Assembly (NCBI RefSeq): GCF_016718685.1
Contig: NZ_JADKCX010000008.1
Span: forward strand, 81,469-145,468
Direction of reading: 5' to 3'
Source of the DNA: Haliscomenobacter sp.
GTDB taxonomy: Bacteria > Bacteroidota > Bacteroidia > Chitinophagales > Saprospiraceae
Length of the DNA: 64,000 nt
Every line of letters starts with the position of its first letter. Within the stretch, counting starts at the first letter, position 1. The position numbers and the translations under genes are program-made. Below the pieces are notes generated by a model. It worked only from the letters and a program-made list of their open reading frames with translations, made no database searches and was not told where the DNA came from. Below, in pieces: positions 35,108 to 45,950 of this stretch.

Positions 35108-37222
35108 TTATTCCTTCGGCATCAAACTCACCGCCGCGCCACCGCCTGCCGCCAGTTTCAAGGCCAACACGCTCGTATTATTCACTTCCACTTTGCGGAT
35201 TCGATACGCAGTTGGATTGTTTTTCCAATGTGCATCCGGCGCATCCTCGTAAATCGTGGCCATATACGTTTTTCCAGCGGGCAGAAAGCTCAACTTCACG
35301 CTTTGTGCCCTTGCCAATTCGTCGGTAATCGCGCCAAGAAACCAATTGGGGGAACCTTTGGCCTTGCGTGCGGTGACAATATAATCCCCAATGGCTGCCG
35401 CCAGAATGCGGGTATCGTCCCAATCTACGGCCACATCTTTGATGAACTGGAAAGCATCCAGGTGCTTTTGGTAGTGTTCAGGCAAGTCGGCGGCCATTTG
35501 TAAGGGGGAGTACAAGGTGACGTAAAGGGCCAATTGTTTGGCCAGGGTAGTATGCACCTGGTAATCGTTAGGGCTGGTTTTGTATTCCGAAAATTTGATG
35601 TTGAAAATCCCCGGTGTGTAATCAATCGGTCCACCGAGGCCACGGGTAAAAGGCAGAATGGTTTCGTGTTCGGGTGGATTCCCCACGCTCCAGGCGTTGA
35701 ATTCATTGCCCCGGGTGGCTTCCGAAGCCAGGAAGTTGGGGTAAGTACGGTGCAGGCCGGTTGGGCGCACGGGTTCGTGGGCGTCGACCATGATTTTTTT
35801 GGCCGCCGCTTTTTCCAAGACCCGATTGTAATGGTTGATCATCCACTGCCCGTCGTGCCATTCCCCTTTGGGGATGATGCGGCCGACATAACCCGATTTG
35901 ATGGCGTGCAAATCCAGCGATTGCATGAGGTCAAAAGCTTTGTCGATGTGTTTTTCATAACCGGTAGCCGAGCCGGAGGTTTCGTGGTGGACGATGATGG
36001 GGGCACCGCGTTCCAGGGAATATTTGGCCAATCCTTTTAAATCATAATCCGGATAGGGCGTTTGAAAATCAAACACGTCTTCTTTCCATTTGCCAAACCA
36101 GTCTTCCCAGCCCGTATTCCAACCTTCCACCAATACCCCGTTGAAGCCGTGTTCAGCCGCAAAGTCAATGTATTTGCGGGTATTGGCGGTGGTGGCGCCG
36201 TGGCGTCCATGTCCCGTGCTGCCTTGGGCGCTTTGCCCGGTTTGGGTTCCGCCGTAATCCCAGGTGGATTTTCCCAGGTGCATTTCCCACCAGATGCCAA
36301 CGTACTTGGTGGGTTTGATCCAGCTCACATCGGCGATTTTGCAAGGTTCATTCAGATTGAGGATCAATTTGGAGGTCAATAAACCGGGTGCATCCGGGCT
36401 AATCAGCACCACTCTCCAGGGGGTCTGGAAACCAACCGGGACAATGGCTTTGCGCCACAGCGCTGCACCCGGCACCAAAAAAGCGGTAAAGGTCCGGGTA
36501 GCAGGGTCGACCTTGAGTTGCATGGCCGGGAAATTGACCAGCGCCGCTTCGTGAATGGCCAAATGTACCCCCGTGGCCGTGCGCAGGGCAATGGGGGTCT
36601 GGCAAGCCCGGTAATCGGGAATGAACTGGGTGGAGATGGAGGTTTCTTTCAAATACGCCCGCCCGTCAATTGCAGAAATAGGGGAGGTCGTGTAAGTGTG
36701 CTCGTTGCTGTCCCAGTCGCCCGGCTGCCACCAGGCCGTATGGTCGCCCGTCATGGCAAATTCACTTTGTTCTTCCATCACGTTGAGCTCGCCAATTTGC
36801 CCAGCTTTGCCCAATAGTCCGTAGCGAAAACCAAGGCCATTGTCAAAAACCCGGAAGGTAATTTCCAATTGGCCGGTCGTGTTTTCGAGTTTTACCTTGA
36901 GTTCATTGTAGTGGTTGCGAATGCTGGCCACTTCACCCCAAACGGGTTGCCAGCTTTCGTCAAAGGTAGTGCTGCTGTTTTGAATGAGTTTAAAACCCTG
37001 GTTCAACTGGCCACTTTCCAAAAACAGCCCCAGTTTGGAAGGCGCAAGGATGGGTTTGCCCAAAAAATCGACCCGGTAGCTGGGTATTCCTTGTGCTGAT
37101 AGTTGAAAATGCAGCACAATTTTGCCGGATGGCGAAGCCTGGGTTTGTGCAAAGCCCTGGGCAAAAGCGAATTTGCCGATGCTGCTGAACAACATCAGGC
37201 AAACAAGATTTCTAAGTTTCAT
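35108..37222 (-). CDS. GH97 alpha-glucosidase, SusB-like inverting type
   Basis: Secreted glycoside hydrolase of 704 residues, normal family length, with signal peptide (MKLRNLVCLMLFSSIGKFAFAQ). An N-terminal beta-sandwich (about 25-270) is followed by the TIM barrel (VGIWWEMHLGKSTWDYGG) and a C-terminal sandwich. Key acids of the inverting SusB branch are present: Glu in VHHETSG, Glu in DAHEPVRPTG, and the pair in ASEATRGNEF; the retaining branch has an Asp nucleophile instead. It probably releases glucose from alpha-glucans in the periplasm. No susCDE genes adjoin it, so it is an orphan SusB. Confidence 0.93.
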   Translation of the reverse strand: MKLRNLVCLMLFSSIGKFAFAQGFAQTQASPSGKIVLHFQLSAQGIPSYRVDFLGKPILAPSKLGLFLESGQLNQGFKLIQNSSTTFDESWQPVWGEVASIRNHYNELKVKLENTTGQLEITFRVFDNGLGFRYGLLGKAGQIGELNVMEEQSEFAMTGDHTAWWQPGDWDSNEHTYTTSPISAIDGRAYLKETSISTQFIPDYRACQTPIALRTATGVHLAIHEAALVNFPAMQLKVDPATRTFTAFLVPGAALWRKAIVPVGFQTPWRVVLISPDAPGLLTSKLILNLNEPCKIADVSWIKPTKYVGIWWEMHLGKSTWDYGGTQTGQSAQGSTGHGRHGATTANTRKYIDFAAEHGFNGVLVEGWNTGWEDWFGKWKEDVFDFQTPYPDYDLKGLAKYSLERGAPIIVHHETSGSATGYEKHIDKAFDLMQSLDLHAIKSGYVGRIIPKGEWHDGQWMINHYNRVLEKAAAKKIMVDAHEPVRPTGLHRTYPNFLASEATRGNEFNAWSVGNPPEHETILPFTRGLGGPIDYTPGIFNIKFSEYKTSPNDYQVHTTLAKQLALYVTLYSPLQMAADLPEHYQKHLDAFQFIKDVAVDWDDTRILAAAIGDYIVTARKAKGSPNWFLGAITDELARAQSVKLSFLPAGKTYMATIYEDAPDAHWKNNPTAYRIRKVEVNNTSVLALKLAAGGGAAVSLMPKE

Positions 37223-37301
37223 ACATTAGGTTTTTTGGCAAAAACCTCAACTTAGGATGAATTTTTGAGTATAGCAATGACAATTTTCGTGTAAGAGGCT
37301 G

Positions 37302-38609
37302 CTATCTATTGCTGTACCAAAACGGAAGGTAACATTCCCGCTTTTTACCCTCAACCTGATACTCAGACTGGATGTAAATCACATTTTCACCTTCCTTACA
37401 CAAACTAGCCGGGATGAAAGTGAGAAATCCATACTCGTAGGCATTGCGGTGATTGTACCCGCGCAGCGAAGGGGTGTATTTTTTTCCATTTACCTCGATG
37501 TGGAAGTATTTCCCTGCTTGTTCCTTGAACCAGGCGCGGCTTTGTAGCGTGTTTTCGCTTGCAGAGAGCTGAGGGTCATTGGAATACGCTCCGTACTTTT
37601 GATAAAGCCTGGTCTCTTCGCGCATGGGTAAAGGCAAAAATAAGTTCAAACCAGAACCTTCGATTTGTACGCTGGGAATCGTTGGGTTTTGGATCAACTG
37701 ACTCTCGCCCAGTTGGTCTTCGTAGTGAATAGGGTAAAAGCGGTCTTCTCGGTTGGCGTAATTGAAGTAATAATCCTTATTGGCAAAAATGGCATTGCTT
37801 TGGATAAAAACAACCGCGAAGACAGGCAAAACCAGGGCCATGTAGGCCAGGACTCTCAGCGAGTATTGACTTTTTTTAAAGTTGGTGATAAAAATGCTGT
37901 TGATGTAATAAACAGGCTCGAAAAAAACATGAAATATTACCCGGCTGACTGCCTTAAACAAAATAGGATAATGGATTTTTTGCACCCAGGCCTTGTCACG
38001 GAATTTTTTGTGATTGAGCAAGCCATTCAAAATACCGGGCAAAAGAACGAGGCCCAGAATGGAAAAAAACACCAGATTAATCGGGATATTTTGATTCAAT
38101 TGATGGATCAAATAAGCAATTCCAGCAATTGCCAGCACCAGGACGGCGATGCTCAAAAAAATCATCGCAAACGAGAAGGAAAAAGCAAAAATAATGCTAC
38201 AGACCCGATCGATCTTTTCATTGTAACCCCGTAGGTCACCAAAATCGTGCTTTAGTTGCTGGAGGTAACTTTTGCTGAAGGTCTCACTTTCTTCGTTGAT
38301 GCCCTGCGGAAAAACGGAGCTCAATCCGATGAGCCCTACCCATAATGAACGCAGCACAAAATGCATCACGAAGTTGACCATCAAAATGGAAATGGTAAAC
38401 GTGAGGTAGGTGAAAACGAGGTACATGATTTCCAAAATGTCATCGCTAAAGTTGAGCAAACTGTAATTGATCAATTTGGTCAACAGCCAGGGGAGTTGAA
38501 ATGAACCATAAATGGCCGCCCCGGAGATGATCAATTCAGCAGACCAGCTTTCTGCTTCCAGGTGTTCAAGCCAGCCAGTTCGGTTTTTTTCGGGTCTTGG
38601 GTTATCCAT
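37302..38609 (-). CDS. Multi-pass membrane protein of unknown function
   Basis: About 435 residues from ATG 38609 (MDNPRPEKNRTGW), which overlaps the stop of the upstream methyltransferase gene (ATGGATAA); an ATG at 38705 would extend deep into that gene and is rejected. Five or six hydrophobic helices fall between about residues 25 and 290. The C-terminal third is soluble, with Tyr-rich strands (RLYQKYGAYSND, GKYFHIEVNGKKYTPSLRGYNH) and may face the periplasm. No known family recognised. The 8-bp overlap implies translational coupling with the methyltransferase. Confidence 0.7.
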   Translation of the reverse strand: MDNPRPEKNRTGWLEHLEAESWSAELIISGAAIYGSFQLPWLLTKLINYSLLNFSDDILEIMYLVFTYLTFTISILMVNFVMHFVLRSLWVGLIGLSSVFPQGINEESETFSKSYLQQLKHDFGDLRGYNEKIDRVCSIIFAFSFSFAMIFLSIAVLVLAIAGIAYLIHQLNQNIPINLVFFSILGLVLLPGILNGLLNHKKFRDKAWVQKIHYPILFKAVSRVIFHVFFEPVYYINSIFITNFKKSQYSLRVLAYMALVLPVFAVVFIQSNAIFANKDYYFNYANREDRFYPIHYEDQLGESQLIQNPTIPSVQIEGSGLNLFLPLPMREETRLYQKYGAYSNDPQLSASENTLQSRAWFKEQAGKYFHIEVNGKKYTPSLRGYNHRNAYEYGFLTFIPASLCKEGENVIYIQSEYQVEGKKRECYLPFWYSNR

Positions 38610-39324
38610 TTTCTTGACTGCTTTTTCGGAATCGGTACAACAACTGGGTGTGGTTTTGTTTGTCGTCTTTGACAATGGTAGTCTGCACTTCAAAAACAAA
38701 TCCATAGCGCTGAACCAGTTTTTTCAATTCCTCGGGCCAGAACATCCGGTGCTGGCAGCCGGGATGCAGGTCTTTGGCATGACGGGGTACCAATTCACTA
38801 ATGTACAAACGGCCATTTTGGTTCAGGCTGCGGTAAATGTCGCGCAGCATGTCTTCGGGGTGGCTAAATTCGTGAAAAGTTTGGAATAAAATGACCTTGT
38901 CCATCTGCGCGTCGGGTAGCCCAGTGCGTTTGATGCTGCCTACGGAGGTGCTGATGCTATTGCTCAGCCTTTTCCCCTTCACGATGGAATAATACTTGTG
39001 GACATAGCTGGCCTGTTGTGGATTACAACACGAGGAATCGAGGTCAACAGCATAAAACTGGACATTTTCGGTAAACAAGGACAATGCCCCTTCCCAGCGC
39101 AAGGCCCCGGCGCCAATGTCAGCCACTTTTTCTCCTTTTTTCAGGTTGAGGCCTTCCACATGCTTCATCAACTGCAGGTCAGCGCGGGCATCAGCCAAGG
39201 AGGTATGGTGGTAGAAATAACAATGACCGAGGTCTTCGGGCGGGTTACTGCTCTTTTTTTGTGCTTCCAGCATCGTTGAGAGCAACATGACTGCCCCCAG
39301 CAGGTAAATCCGGTATTGCAACAT
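38602..39324 (-). CDS. Class I SAM-dependent methyltransferase-like protein with signal peptide
   Basis: Protein of 240 residues. The SAM-binding motif I is VADIGAGALRWEGALSLF, followed by VQFYAVDLDSS (motif II acidic residue), KVILFQTFHEFSHPEDML (motif IV/post-I region) and LNQNGRLYISELVPR. Unusually, a hydrophobic signal-like segment (MLQYRIYLLGAVMLLSTMLEAQ) precedes the fold, suggesting export to the periplasm, where SAM is not expected. A second start inside the fold would lose the first helix. Its gene overlaps the next membrane protein by 8 bp. The substrate is unknown. Confidence 0.8.
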   Translation of the reverse strand: MLQYRIYLLGAVMLLSTMLEAQKKSSNPPEDLGHCYFYHHTSLADARADLQLMKHVEGLNLKKGEKVADIGAGALRWEGALSLFTENVQFYAVDLDSSCCNPQQASYVHKYYSIVKGKRLSNSISTSVGSIKRTGLPDAQMDKVILFQTFHEFSHPEDMLRDIYRSLNQNGRLYISELVPRHAKDLHPGCQHRMFWPEELKKLVQRYGFVFEVQTTIVKDDKQNHTQLLYRFRKSSQENG

Positions 39325-39421
39325 TGATTCGTCGAAAATTGCATAAAACCCCGTAAGATGGGTCTTACTTGTTTACAATTTGGTATTTTTCAGCAATATA
39401 AATCAAATATACCTTTAACCA

Positions 39422-42400
39422 ATGAGGACCATGAAACGGTTTTTCCAATTCCTATTTTTTTGTTGGCTATGTGGAGTCAATTCCCTTTTCGCTCAATCGA
39501 ACCTTGATCCCCAACGTTTTCCAGGCCTTGAATACCGCAGTGTAGGCCCTACTCGCGGAGGTCGCGTGACCAGTGTGGCCGGGCATCCCGCTACTCCAGG
39601 AGTATTTTACATGGGTGCTACAGGCGGCGGTTTGTGGAAAACGACCGATTACGGAAATGCCTGGAGCAACGTCTCCGATGGGTTCTTCGCTACACCCTCC
39701 ATTGGTGCCATTGGCATCGCTCCGTCTCGCCCTGACGTGATTTATGTTGGCACCGGATCGGATGGTTTGCGCAGCAATGTCATTGCGGGCAAAGGTGTGT
39801 ACAAGACGAACAACGCCGGGCGGACCTGGGAAAAAGTAGGTTTGGAAAAAACCGGGCACATTGGCGCCGTGGAAGTACACCCGACCAATCCCGATATCGC
39901 GTTTGTCGCCGCCATTGGCAATGCCTTCGTTCCCAATCCCGACCGGGGCATTTACCGCACCCGCGACGGCGGTAAAAACTGGGAAAAAGTCCTCTTCCTG
40001 AGTGATACCGTTGGTTTTGCTGACCTGGAGTTCCATCCCGGCAATCCACAAATCATTTATGCCGGAGCCTGGCGTGCTGAACGCCGCCCCTGGAGCATCA
40101 TCAGTGGGGGCAAAGCAGGGGGCGTCTACAAATCTACCGACGGGGGTACCACCTGGCGCAAAGTGGAAAAAGGATTACCCAGCGAGCTGATTGGCAAAAT
40201 TGATTTTGCCGTTTCCCCCGCCGATCCCCAGCGGGTTTATGCCTTGATTGAAGCCCTGCCAGGTGGCGGTTTGTACCGCTCCAACGATGCGGGAGAATCC
40301 TGGACTTTGGTGAGTTCCAGCCGCTTTTTGCTGGATCGTCCCTTCTATTATTGCAACGTAAGCGCGAATCCGCTCAATGCCGACAATGTGTTTGTGATGG
40401 CTACCGGGTTCTGGCGTTCCGGCAATGGTGGCCGCAACTGGACGGCGATCGATAGCCCCCATGGCGACGACCACGATTTGTGGATCAACCCCGCCGACAC
40501 CCTCGTCTGGATCGAGTCCAACGACGGCGGCGCAAACATTACCCGCGACGGTGGCAAAAACTGGTCGACCCAATTGAATCAACCCACCGCCGAATTGTAC
40601 CAGGTTGAAGTTGACGACCAGTTCCCTTACTGGTTGTACGCTGGCCAGCAAGACAATGGTACGGCGATCACCGTGCCCAGTTTGCCGCCTTTTGATTCCC
40701 CGGTCGGCCCGATGGGGCATTACCTTCCGGCAGGAGGCTGCGAAACCGGTCCAGCGGTACCCAAACCGGGCAACCACAACATCGTTTATGCCAATTGTAA
40801 AGGCTGTTTTAGCGTATACGACAAACGCAGTGGGCAAGAACGCAACTACTTCATTGGAGCCAGCAACATTTACGGCCACAAACCCAGCGACCTCAAGTAC
40901 CGCTTTCAACGGGTGACCCCCATTCACGTTTCTCCGCACAACCCCAAGGTGGTTTACCACGCTTCGCAATACCTGCACCGCACCCTGGATGAAGGGGTTA
41001 CCTGGGAAATCATTTCTCCCGATTTGACGGGGAATGAACCCGATAAACAAGTCATTTCCGGGAGCCCGATCACCCGTGATGTCACGGGGGAAGAATTTTA
41101 CAGCACCATCTACGAGATCAGAGAATCCAGCAAACAGGCGGGATTGATTTGGGTAGGTGCCAATGATGGCCCAATTCACGTAACGCGCAACAACGGAAAA
41201 ACCTGGCAAAATGTAACCCCGGCAGGTTTGCCCAAAGGGGGTAGGGTAGACTGCCTCGAGCCCTCGCCACACCGAGCTAATAAAGCTTACGCTGCCGTAT
41301 TGTTGTACCAGTTGGGCGATTGGCGTCCGTTTTTGTACAAAACCGAAAATTATGGTCAATCCTGGACTTTGATTACCAAAGGAATTCCCGAAGATTACCC
41401 GGTACGTACTGTGCGCGAAGACCCGACACGGGAAGGCCTCTTGTACGCAGGTACCGAATATGGCATGTTTGTGTCGTTTGATGATGGCCTGAACTGGCAA
41501 TCTTTTCAGCGCAATTTGCCCGTGACGCCCATCACCGACATCAAGGTGTACCGGGGTGATTTGGTGATTTCCACGATGGGCCGGGGATTCTGGATCATGG
41601 ACAACCTCTCCCCACTGCATCAGGCTACCGAGCAAGGCCTGAACCAGGCTACGGTGTTGTTTAAACCGCGCGACCAGTACCGCTTGCGTTATCAACCCAA
41701 TCAAAAGGGAACGGAACCGCACTATCCAAGTCCAGGCATCCACATTGATTATTGGCTCAAAGAGGCACCCAAGGGCGTCATGACCCTGGAAATCCTCAAT
41801 GCCCAGATGCAAACCATTCGGGCTTTTACCAGCCAGAATAACCCCAGAGACACCTTACGGATTCCGAGTCGAGCAGGCATGGCTATGGGCTTCATCATTG
41901 CCGGTTTCAGCGATGCCTTGCGCAAAACGCCGGGGCTGCATCGGTTTGTCTGGGATTTGCGGCATTTGGGTGCCTGGGATCGCAGTGGAAACCGCTCCAG
42001 CCGTGGAGCTCCCCTGGCGGCACCCGGCCAGTACTATGTGCGGTTGACGGTAGATGGTGTTGCTTCGCTACAAAGTTTCAAGGTATTGCCCGATCCACGT
42101 TTGCAGGATGCCGGAGTCACGGTGAAGGATTTGCAACAACAAGAAGTATTGTCGATGCAAATCGTTGAACTGGAAAGTCGCAGCCGGATCCTTGGCGCGG
42201 CCATTGCTCAGGAACGGGTGGGGGCACAGCAAAAAAATGATGCATCACTGGTCGAATTTTACGATGGATTGAATACAGAACTCAATACGGCGGAAGGCCG
42301 CTACATGCAGCCACGCCTACTGGATCAGATTGTATACTTGCGCAGCATGCTGGGTCAAGGAGATCAACGCCCGGGCAAAGATGCCTACGTGCGGTACGAT

Positions 42401-42484
42401 GAATTGAAAAATTGGTACAATCGATTGGTAAAGCAAGCCGGAGAGAAAATTGGCAACCGGAAGGAAATTGATTTGATCGATTGA
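39422..42484 (+). CDS. Secreted BNR/sortilin-like beta-propeller protein
   Basis: Large protein of about 1020 residues with a signal peptide (MKRFFQFLFFCWLCGVNSLFAQ; the ATG at 39431 is as likely as 39422). Repeated Asp-box-like motifs (GGLWKTTDYGNAW, GVYKTNNAGRTW, GIYRTRDGGKNW, GVYKSTDGGTTW, GLYRSNDAGESW, PIHVTRNNGKTW and FLYKTENYGQSW) build VPS10/sortilin-type propellers over about residues 30-720. The C-terminal part has an Ig-like segment and helices. Such proteins are abundant in Bacteroidota and are annotated as glycosyl hydrolases without evidence; catalytic residues are not apparent. Binding or peptidase-associated roles are possible. Confidence 0.88.
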   Translation: MRTMKRFFQFLFFCWLCGVNSLFAQSNLDPQRFPGLEYRSVGPTRGGRVTSVAGHPATPGVFYMGATGGGLWKTTDYGNAWSNVSDGFFATPSIGAIGIAPSRPDVIYVGTGSDGLRSNVIAGKGVYKTNNAGRTWEKVGLEKTGHIGAVEVHPTNPDIAFVAAIGNAFVPNPDRGIYRTRDGGKNWEKVLFLSDTVGFADLEFHPGNPQIIYAGAWRAERRPWSIISGGKAGGVYKSTDGGTTWRKVEKGLPSELIGKIDFAVSPADPQRVYALIEALPGGGLYRSNDAGESWTLVSSSRFLLDRPFYYCNVSANPLNADNVFVMATGFWRSGNGGRNWTAIDSPHGDDHDLWINPADTLVWIESNDGGANITRDGGKNWSTQLNQPTAELYQVEVDDQFPYWLYAGQQDNGTAITVPSLPPFDSPVGPMGHYLPAGGCETGPAVPKPGNHNIVYANCKGCFSVYDKRSGQERNYFIGASNIYGHKPSDLKYRFQRVTPIHVSPHNPKVVYHASQYLHRTLDEGVTWEIISPDLTGNEPDKQVISGSPITRDVTGEEFYSTIYEIRESSKQAGLIWVGANDGPIHVTRNNGKTWQNVTPAGLPKGGRVDCLEPSPHRANKAYAAVLLYQLGDWRPFLYKTENYGQSWTLITKGIPEDYPVRTVREDPTREGLLYAGTEYGMFVSFDDGLNWQSFQRNLPVTPITDIKVYRGDLVISTMGRGFWIMDNLSPLHQATEQGLNQATVLFKPRDQYRLRYQPNQKGTEPHYPSPGIHIDYWLKEAPKGVMTLEILNAQMQTIRAFTSQNNPRDTLRIPSRAGMAMGFIIAGFSDALRKTPGLHRFVWDLRHLGAWDRSGNRSSRGAPLAAPGQYYVRLTVDGVASLQSFKVLPDPRLQDAGVTVKDLQQQEVLSMQIVELESRSRILGAAIAQERVGAQQKNDASLVEFYDGLNTELNTAEGRYMQPRLLDQIVYLRSMLGQGDQRPGKDAYVRYDELKNWYNRLVKQAGEKIGNRKEIDLID

Positions 42485-42906
42485 CCCCATGGGCGCCCAT
42501 GTAGGGCGCCCAACCGCCATTAAGTTAAGGGATTTCATGCTGAGCAAGCGCATGAGCCCTTTGAAAAAATCTATGAATTTTAGTAAATTTCACAAATCAA
42601 AGCGCTGCTTTAAAACAATGCGCTTTCAATCATTTAATGGCGGTGGGGCAATCCTACGTGGCGGATTGCACGAGGCCCACGATGATCAATTGGGTGGGTT
42701 GATCGATGTACCTGCTGCTATGTGCTAAAACATGCGCTCAACCATCCAAAAAACCTCTATTCTTTCTCCAGCGCGCTCTGGGCATAAAGCAAATAAAAAT
42801 AATTATTTTTTTTAATTTTTTTATAACTTTACACCATATTAAGTTGATTTTCAGTATTGCTATACCCTGCACGGGGTATATAAATCTAAACCTAAATACA
42901 CGAATC
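42485..42906. other. 422-bp intergenic region with palindromes and AT-rich leader
   Basis: ATGGGCGCCCAT (42489-42500) and a second GGGCGCCC (42504-42511) form local palindromes. CCGCCATTAA (42514-42523) pairs with TTAATGGCGG (42634-42643). From 42780 the sequence is very AT-rich up to the next start and probably holds the promoter (ATAACTTTACACC near 42830). No gene is visible. Confidence 0.5.
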
Positions 42907-44949
42907 ATGAAAACAACAATAACCCTGTTGGCAATTTTTACTGCTATTTTCGTTTTAAATGCCCACAACGATAGCCATGAACTTCCACCTATCCCTATCT
43001 TAGGCATCTACCCAAGTGCCTCCATTGTTGCAGGAACCAATACAAAGATCACCCCAAATGTGCTCCTACCAATGTTGTCAGCATTGTAGCTTTACCCACC
43101 AATTTCACAGGGACCTTGACAGTAAATCCAGTAGCCGGTATTGTTACCGTAACCGACCCCAAAGCAGGCGGGGTCTATCCTGCAACCGTAAAAGCTTTTG
43201 ACAGTGGAGGACTTGGCTACCCGTACCTTACACTAACGGTCACCAATCCCAATTGTAGTCAGGGTTTGTTTACCGGCTCTACAAATCTATCTGTTGGAAC
43301 AAATCCTCGATCCGTTGCTATCGGGATTTTAATGGCGATGGCAAGCAAGATTTACCATCGCTAACGAAACAACAATATGTCTCCATCCGCTTGGAAATGG
43401 ACTTGGGGGGTTCATCGGAACACGACAGTTTCGGTTGGGAATGAGCCCCATCTGTTGCCATAGGCGATTTCACAGCGATGGCAAGCAAGATTTAGCCACT
43501 GCCAATTCTCTTAGTGACAATGCCTCTATCCGGCTAGGAGATGGAAGCGGAGGCTTTAGCGGAAACACGCACGTTCCGGTTGGAATTAGGCCTACATCCC
43601 TTGCCATAGGCGACTTCAATAATGATGGCAAGCAGGATATTGCCACTGCTAATCTTAACAACAATAGCGTTTCCATCCGTTTAGGAAATGGAAATGGGGG
43701 TTTTAGCGGAAATACGACAGTTTTGGTTGGAAATGGGCCCATATCTGTTGCCACAGGCGATTTCAATGGAGATGGCAAGCTGGATATAGCTACTGCTAAT
43801 TCTTTCACTGGCAACAATGTATCCATTCGTTTAGGAGATGGAAACGGCAATTTTACTGGAAATAATAACATTTCTGTTGGGAATACCCCTTTCTTTGTAG
43901 CAGTTGGTGATTTCAATGGAGATGGTATGCAAGATATTGCTACTGCCAATCTTGGTAGCAACAATGTCTCCATCCGCTTAGGCGATGGCATTGGGGGGTT
44001 TAACGGAAGCACGAGTATTCCTCTTGGGTTTGCTCCCAATTCCATTAGTATAGGCGACTTCAATGGAGATGGCAAGCAGGATTTTGCTACTTCTAATTCC
44101 AGCAGTAGCCTAGTCTCTATCCGCACAGGAGATGGAAGTGGGGGGTTTAGCGGAAACACGACAGTTTCGGTTGGAAATGGGCCCATAACTGTTGCCATTG
44201 GCGATTTTAACGGAGACGGCAAACAGGATTTTGCTACACCCAATTATTGGTCTAGTAACGTCTCCATCAGATTGGGAGCAGGGCCAGAAATCAATGTACA
44301 AGGCAATGGAATTTCGATTGCCGATGGCGACAATACACCTGTCATGCAGTGACCACACCGACTTTGGAAATGTTACATCCGGTAGCAATCTGGTGCGCAG
44401 CTATACGGTACAAAATACGGGTACCGTAAACTTAACGCTTGGAGCCATCACCATCACCGGAGGCAGCTTCCCTTTTTACCCTTGGCCCACTCAGTCCGGC
44501 ATCCCCCATTGCGCCGGGCAGCTCAGCAACATTTACGGTTACCTTTGCTCCAAGCTCAGCAGGGCTAAAAACAGCCACCATACAAATTGCCAATGACGAC
44601 TGTGATGAAGCAGTATATGATTTCGCGGTGCAGGGAACGGGGATACAAGCGCCATTGATATTGGGGACATATCCCAATACGACGCTGGTTGCAGGAACCA
44701 ATACGAAAATTACCCCGGGTGTTGCCCCCACCAATGCAGTCCGTATTGTGGCTTATACCCATACCAATTTCACCGGTATCATCACCGTAAACCCGGTAAC
44801 GGGTGTCCTCACCGTAACCGATGCGAAACAGGCGGGAATTTACGCAGTAACTGTAAAGGCATTTGGCAATGGCGGATTTACGACTACCAGCACCTTTACA
44901 CTAACGGTCACCAATCCAAATTGTAGTCAGGGTTTCTTTTCAGGAACGA

Positions 44950-45950
44950 CCAATGTGGCAACCGGTAATATACCTCAATCCGTGGCAATTGGGGATTTTA
45001 ATGGCGATGGGAAGCAGGATTTTGCGACGGCTAACATCGGTTCAAACACCGTGTCGATCCGCCTGGGTGACGGGCTGGGAGGATTCGCTGGCACGACCAA
45101 TGTGGCAACGGGCACAGGGCCTCAATCCGTGGCGATCGGGGACTTTAATGGCGACGGCCAGCAAGACTTGGCGACGGCGAACCTCGGTTCAAACACCGTA
45201 TCGATCCGCCTGGGAAACGGTCTGGGGGGATTTTCTGGCACAACCAATGTGGCAGCAGGCGTTCAACCTATTGCCGTGGCGATCGGGGACTTTAATGGCG
45301 ACGGTCAGCAGGATTTTGCGACGGCGAACTACAGTTCAGCCAGTGTATCGATCCGCCTGGGTGACGGACTAGGGGGATTTTCAGGCACAACCACTGTAGC
45401 CGTGGGAAATGCGCCCAGATCCGTGGCGATCGGGGATTTCAATGGCGATGGCAAGCAAGACTTTGCGGCAGCGAACCTCAGTTCAAACACCGTATCGATC
45501 CGCCTCGGCAATGGTCTGGGAGGGTTTTCTGGCACAACCAATGTAGCGGTAGGAAATGGACCTAGATCCGTTGCAATCGGAGACTTTAATGGTGATGGCA
45601 AGCAGGATTTTGCAACGGCGAACCCCAATTCAAATACGGTATCGATTCGCCTGGGCAATGGTCGGGGGATTTTCCGGTACAGCCAATTTAGCGGTGGGCG
45701 TTCAACCTATATCCGTCGCGATTGGGGACTTTAATGGCGACGGTAGCCAGGATTTTGCGACGGCGAACCCTGCTTCAAACACGGTATCGATTCGACTCGG
45801 CAATGGCCTGGGAGGATTTTCTGGCACGACCAATGTAGCAACAGGGAATACACCTCAATCCGTGGCGATTGGGGACTTTAATAGCGATGGCAAGCAGGAT
45901 TTTGCGACGGCTAACAATAGTTCAAACTCCTATCGATCCGTCTGGGGGGT
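44950..45950 (+). repeat. 147-bp tandem repeats coding FG-GAP units
   Basis: Successive units are spaced exactly 147 bp (for example GGCGATCGGGG at 45131, 45278 and 45425), matching a 49-residue protein repeat. More units lie at 43440-44280, 47281-48390 and 49070-50080. Neighbouring units are near-identical in DNA, suggesting recent copying. Confidence 0.75.

Noticed and set aside
35045..35503. 152-codon plus-strand frame rich in Arg/His
   Set aside because: Antisense to the 3' end of the GH97 gene and lacking any signal or motif.
40175..41812. 545-codon open frame on the minus strand
   Set aside because: It is exactly antisense to the BNR propeller gene, has no recognisable motif or signal, and arises from the codon bias of that gene.
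43470..44243. 257-codon repetitive minus-strand frame (SCLPSPLKSP repeats)
   Set aside because: It mirrors the FG-GAP repeats on the other strand; the repetition comes from the coding repeats, not a second protein.
44950..45950. Regular spaced repeats that could suggest a CRISPR array
   Set aside because: The period is 147 bp, the repeats are in frame and encode FG-GAP units, and there are no short repeats with unique spacers or cas genes.
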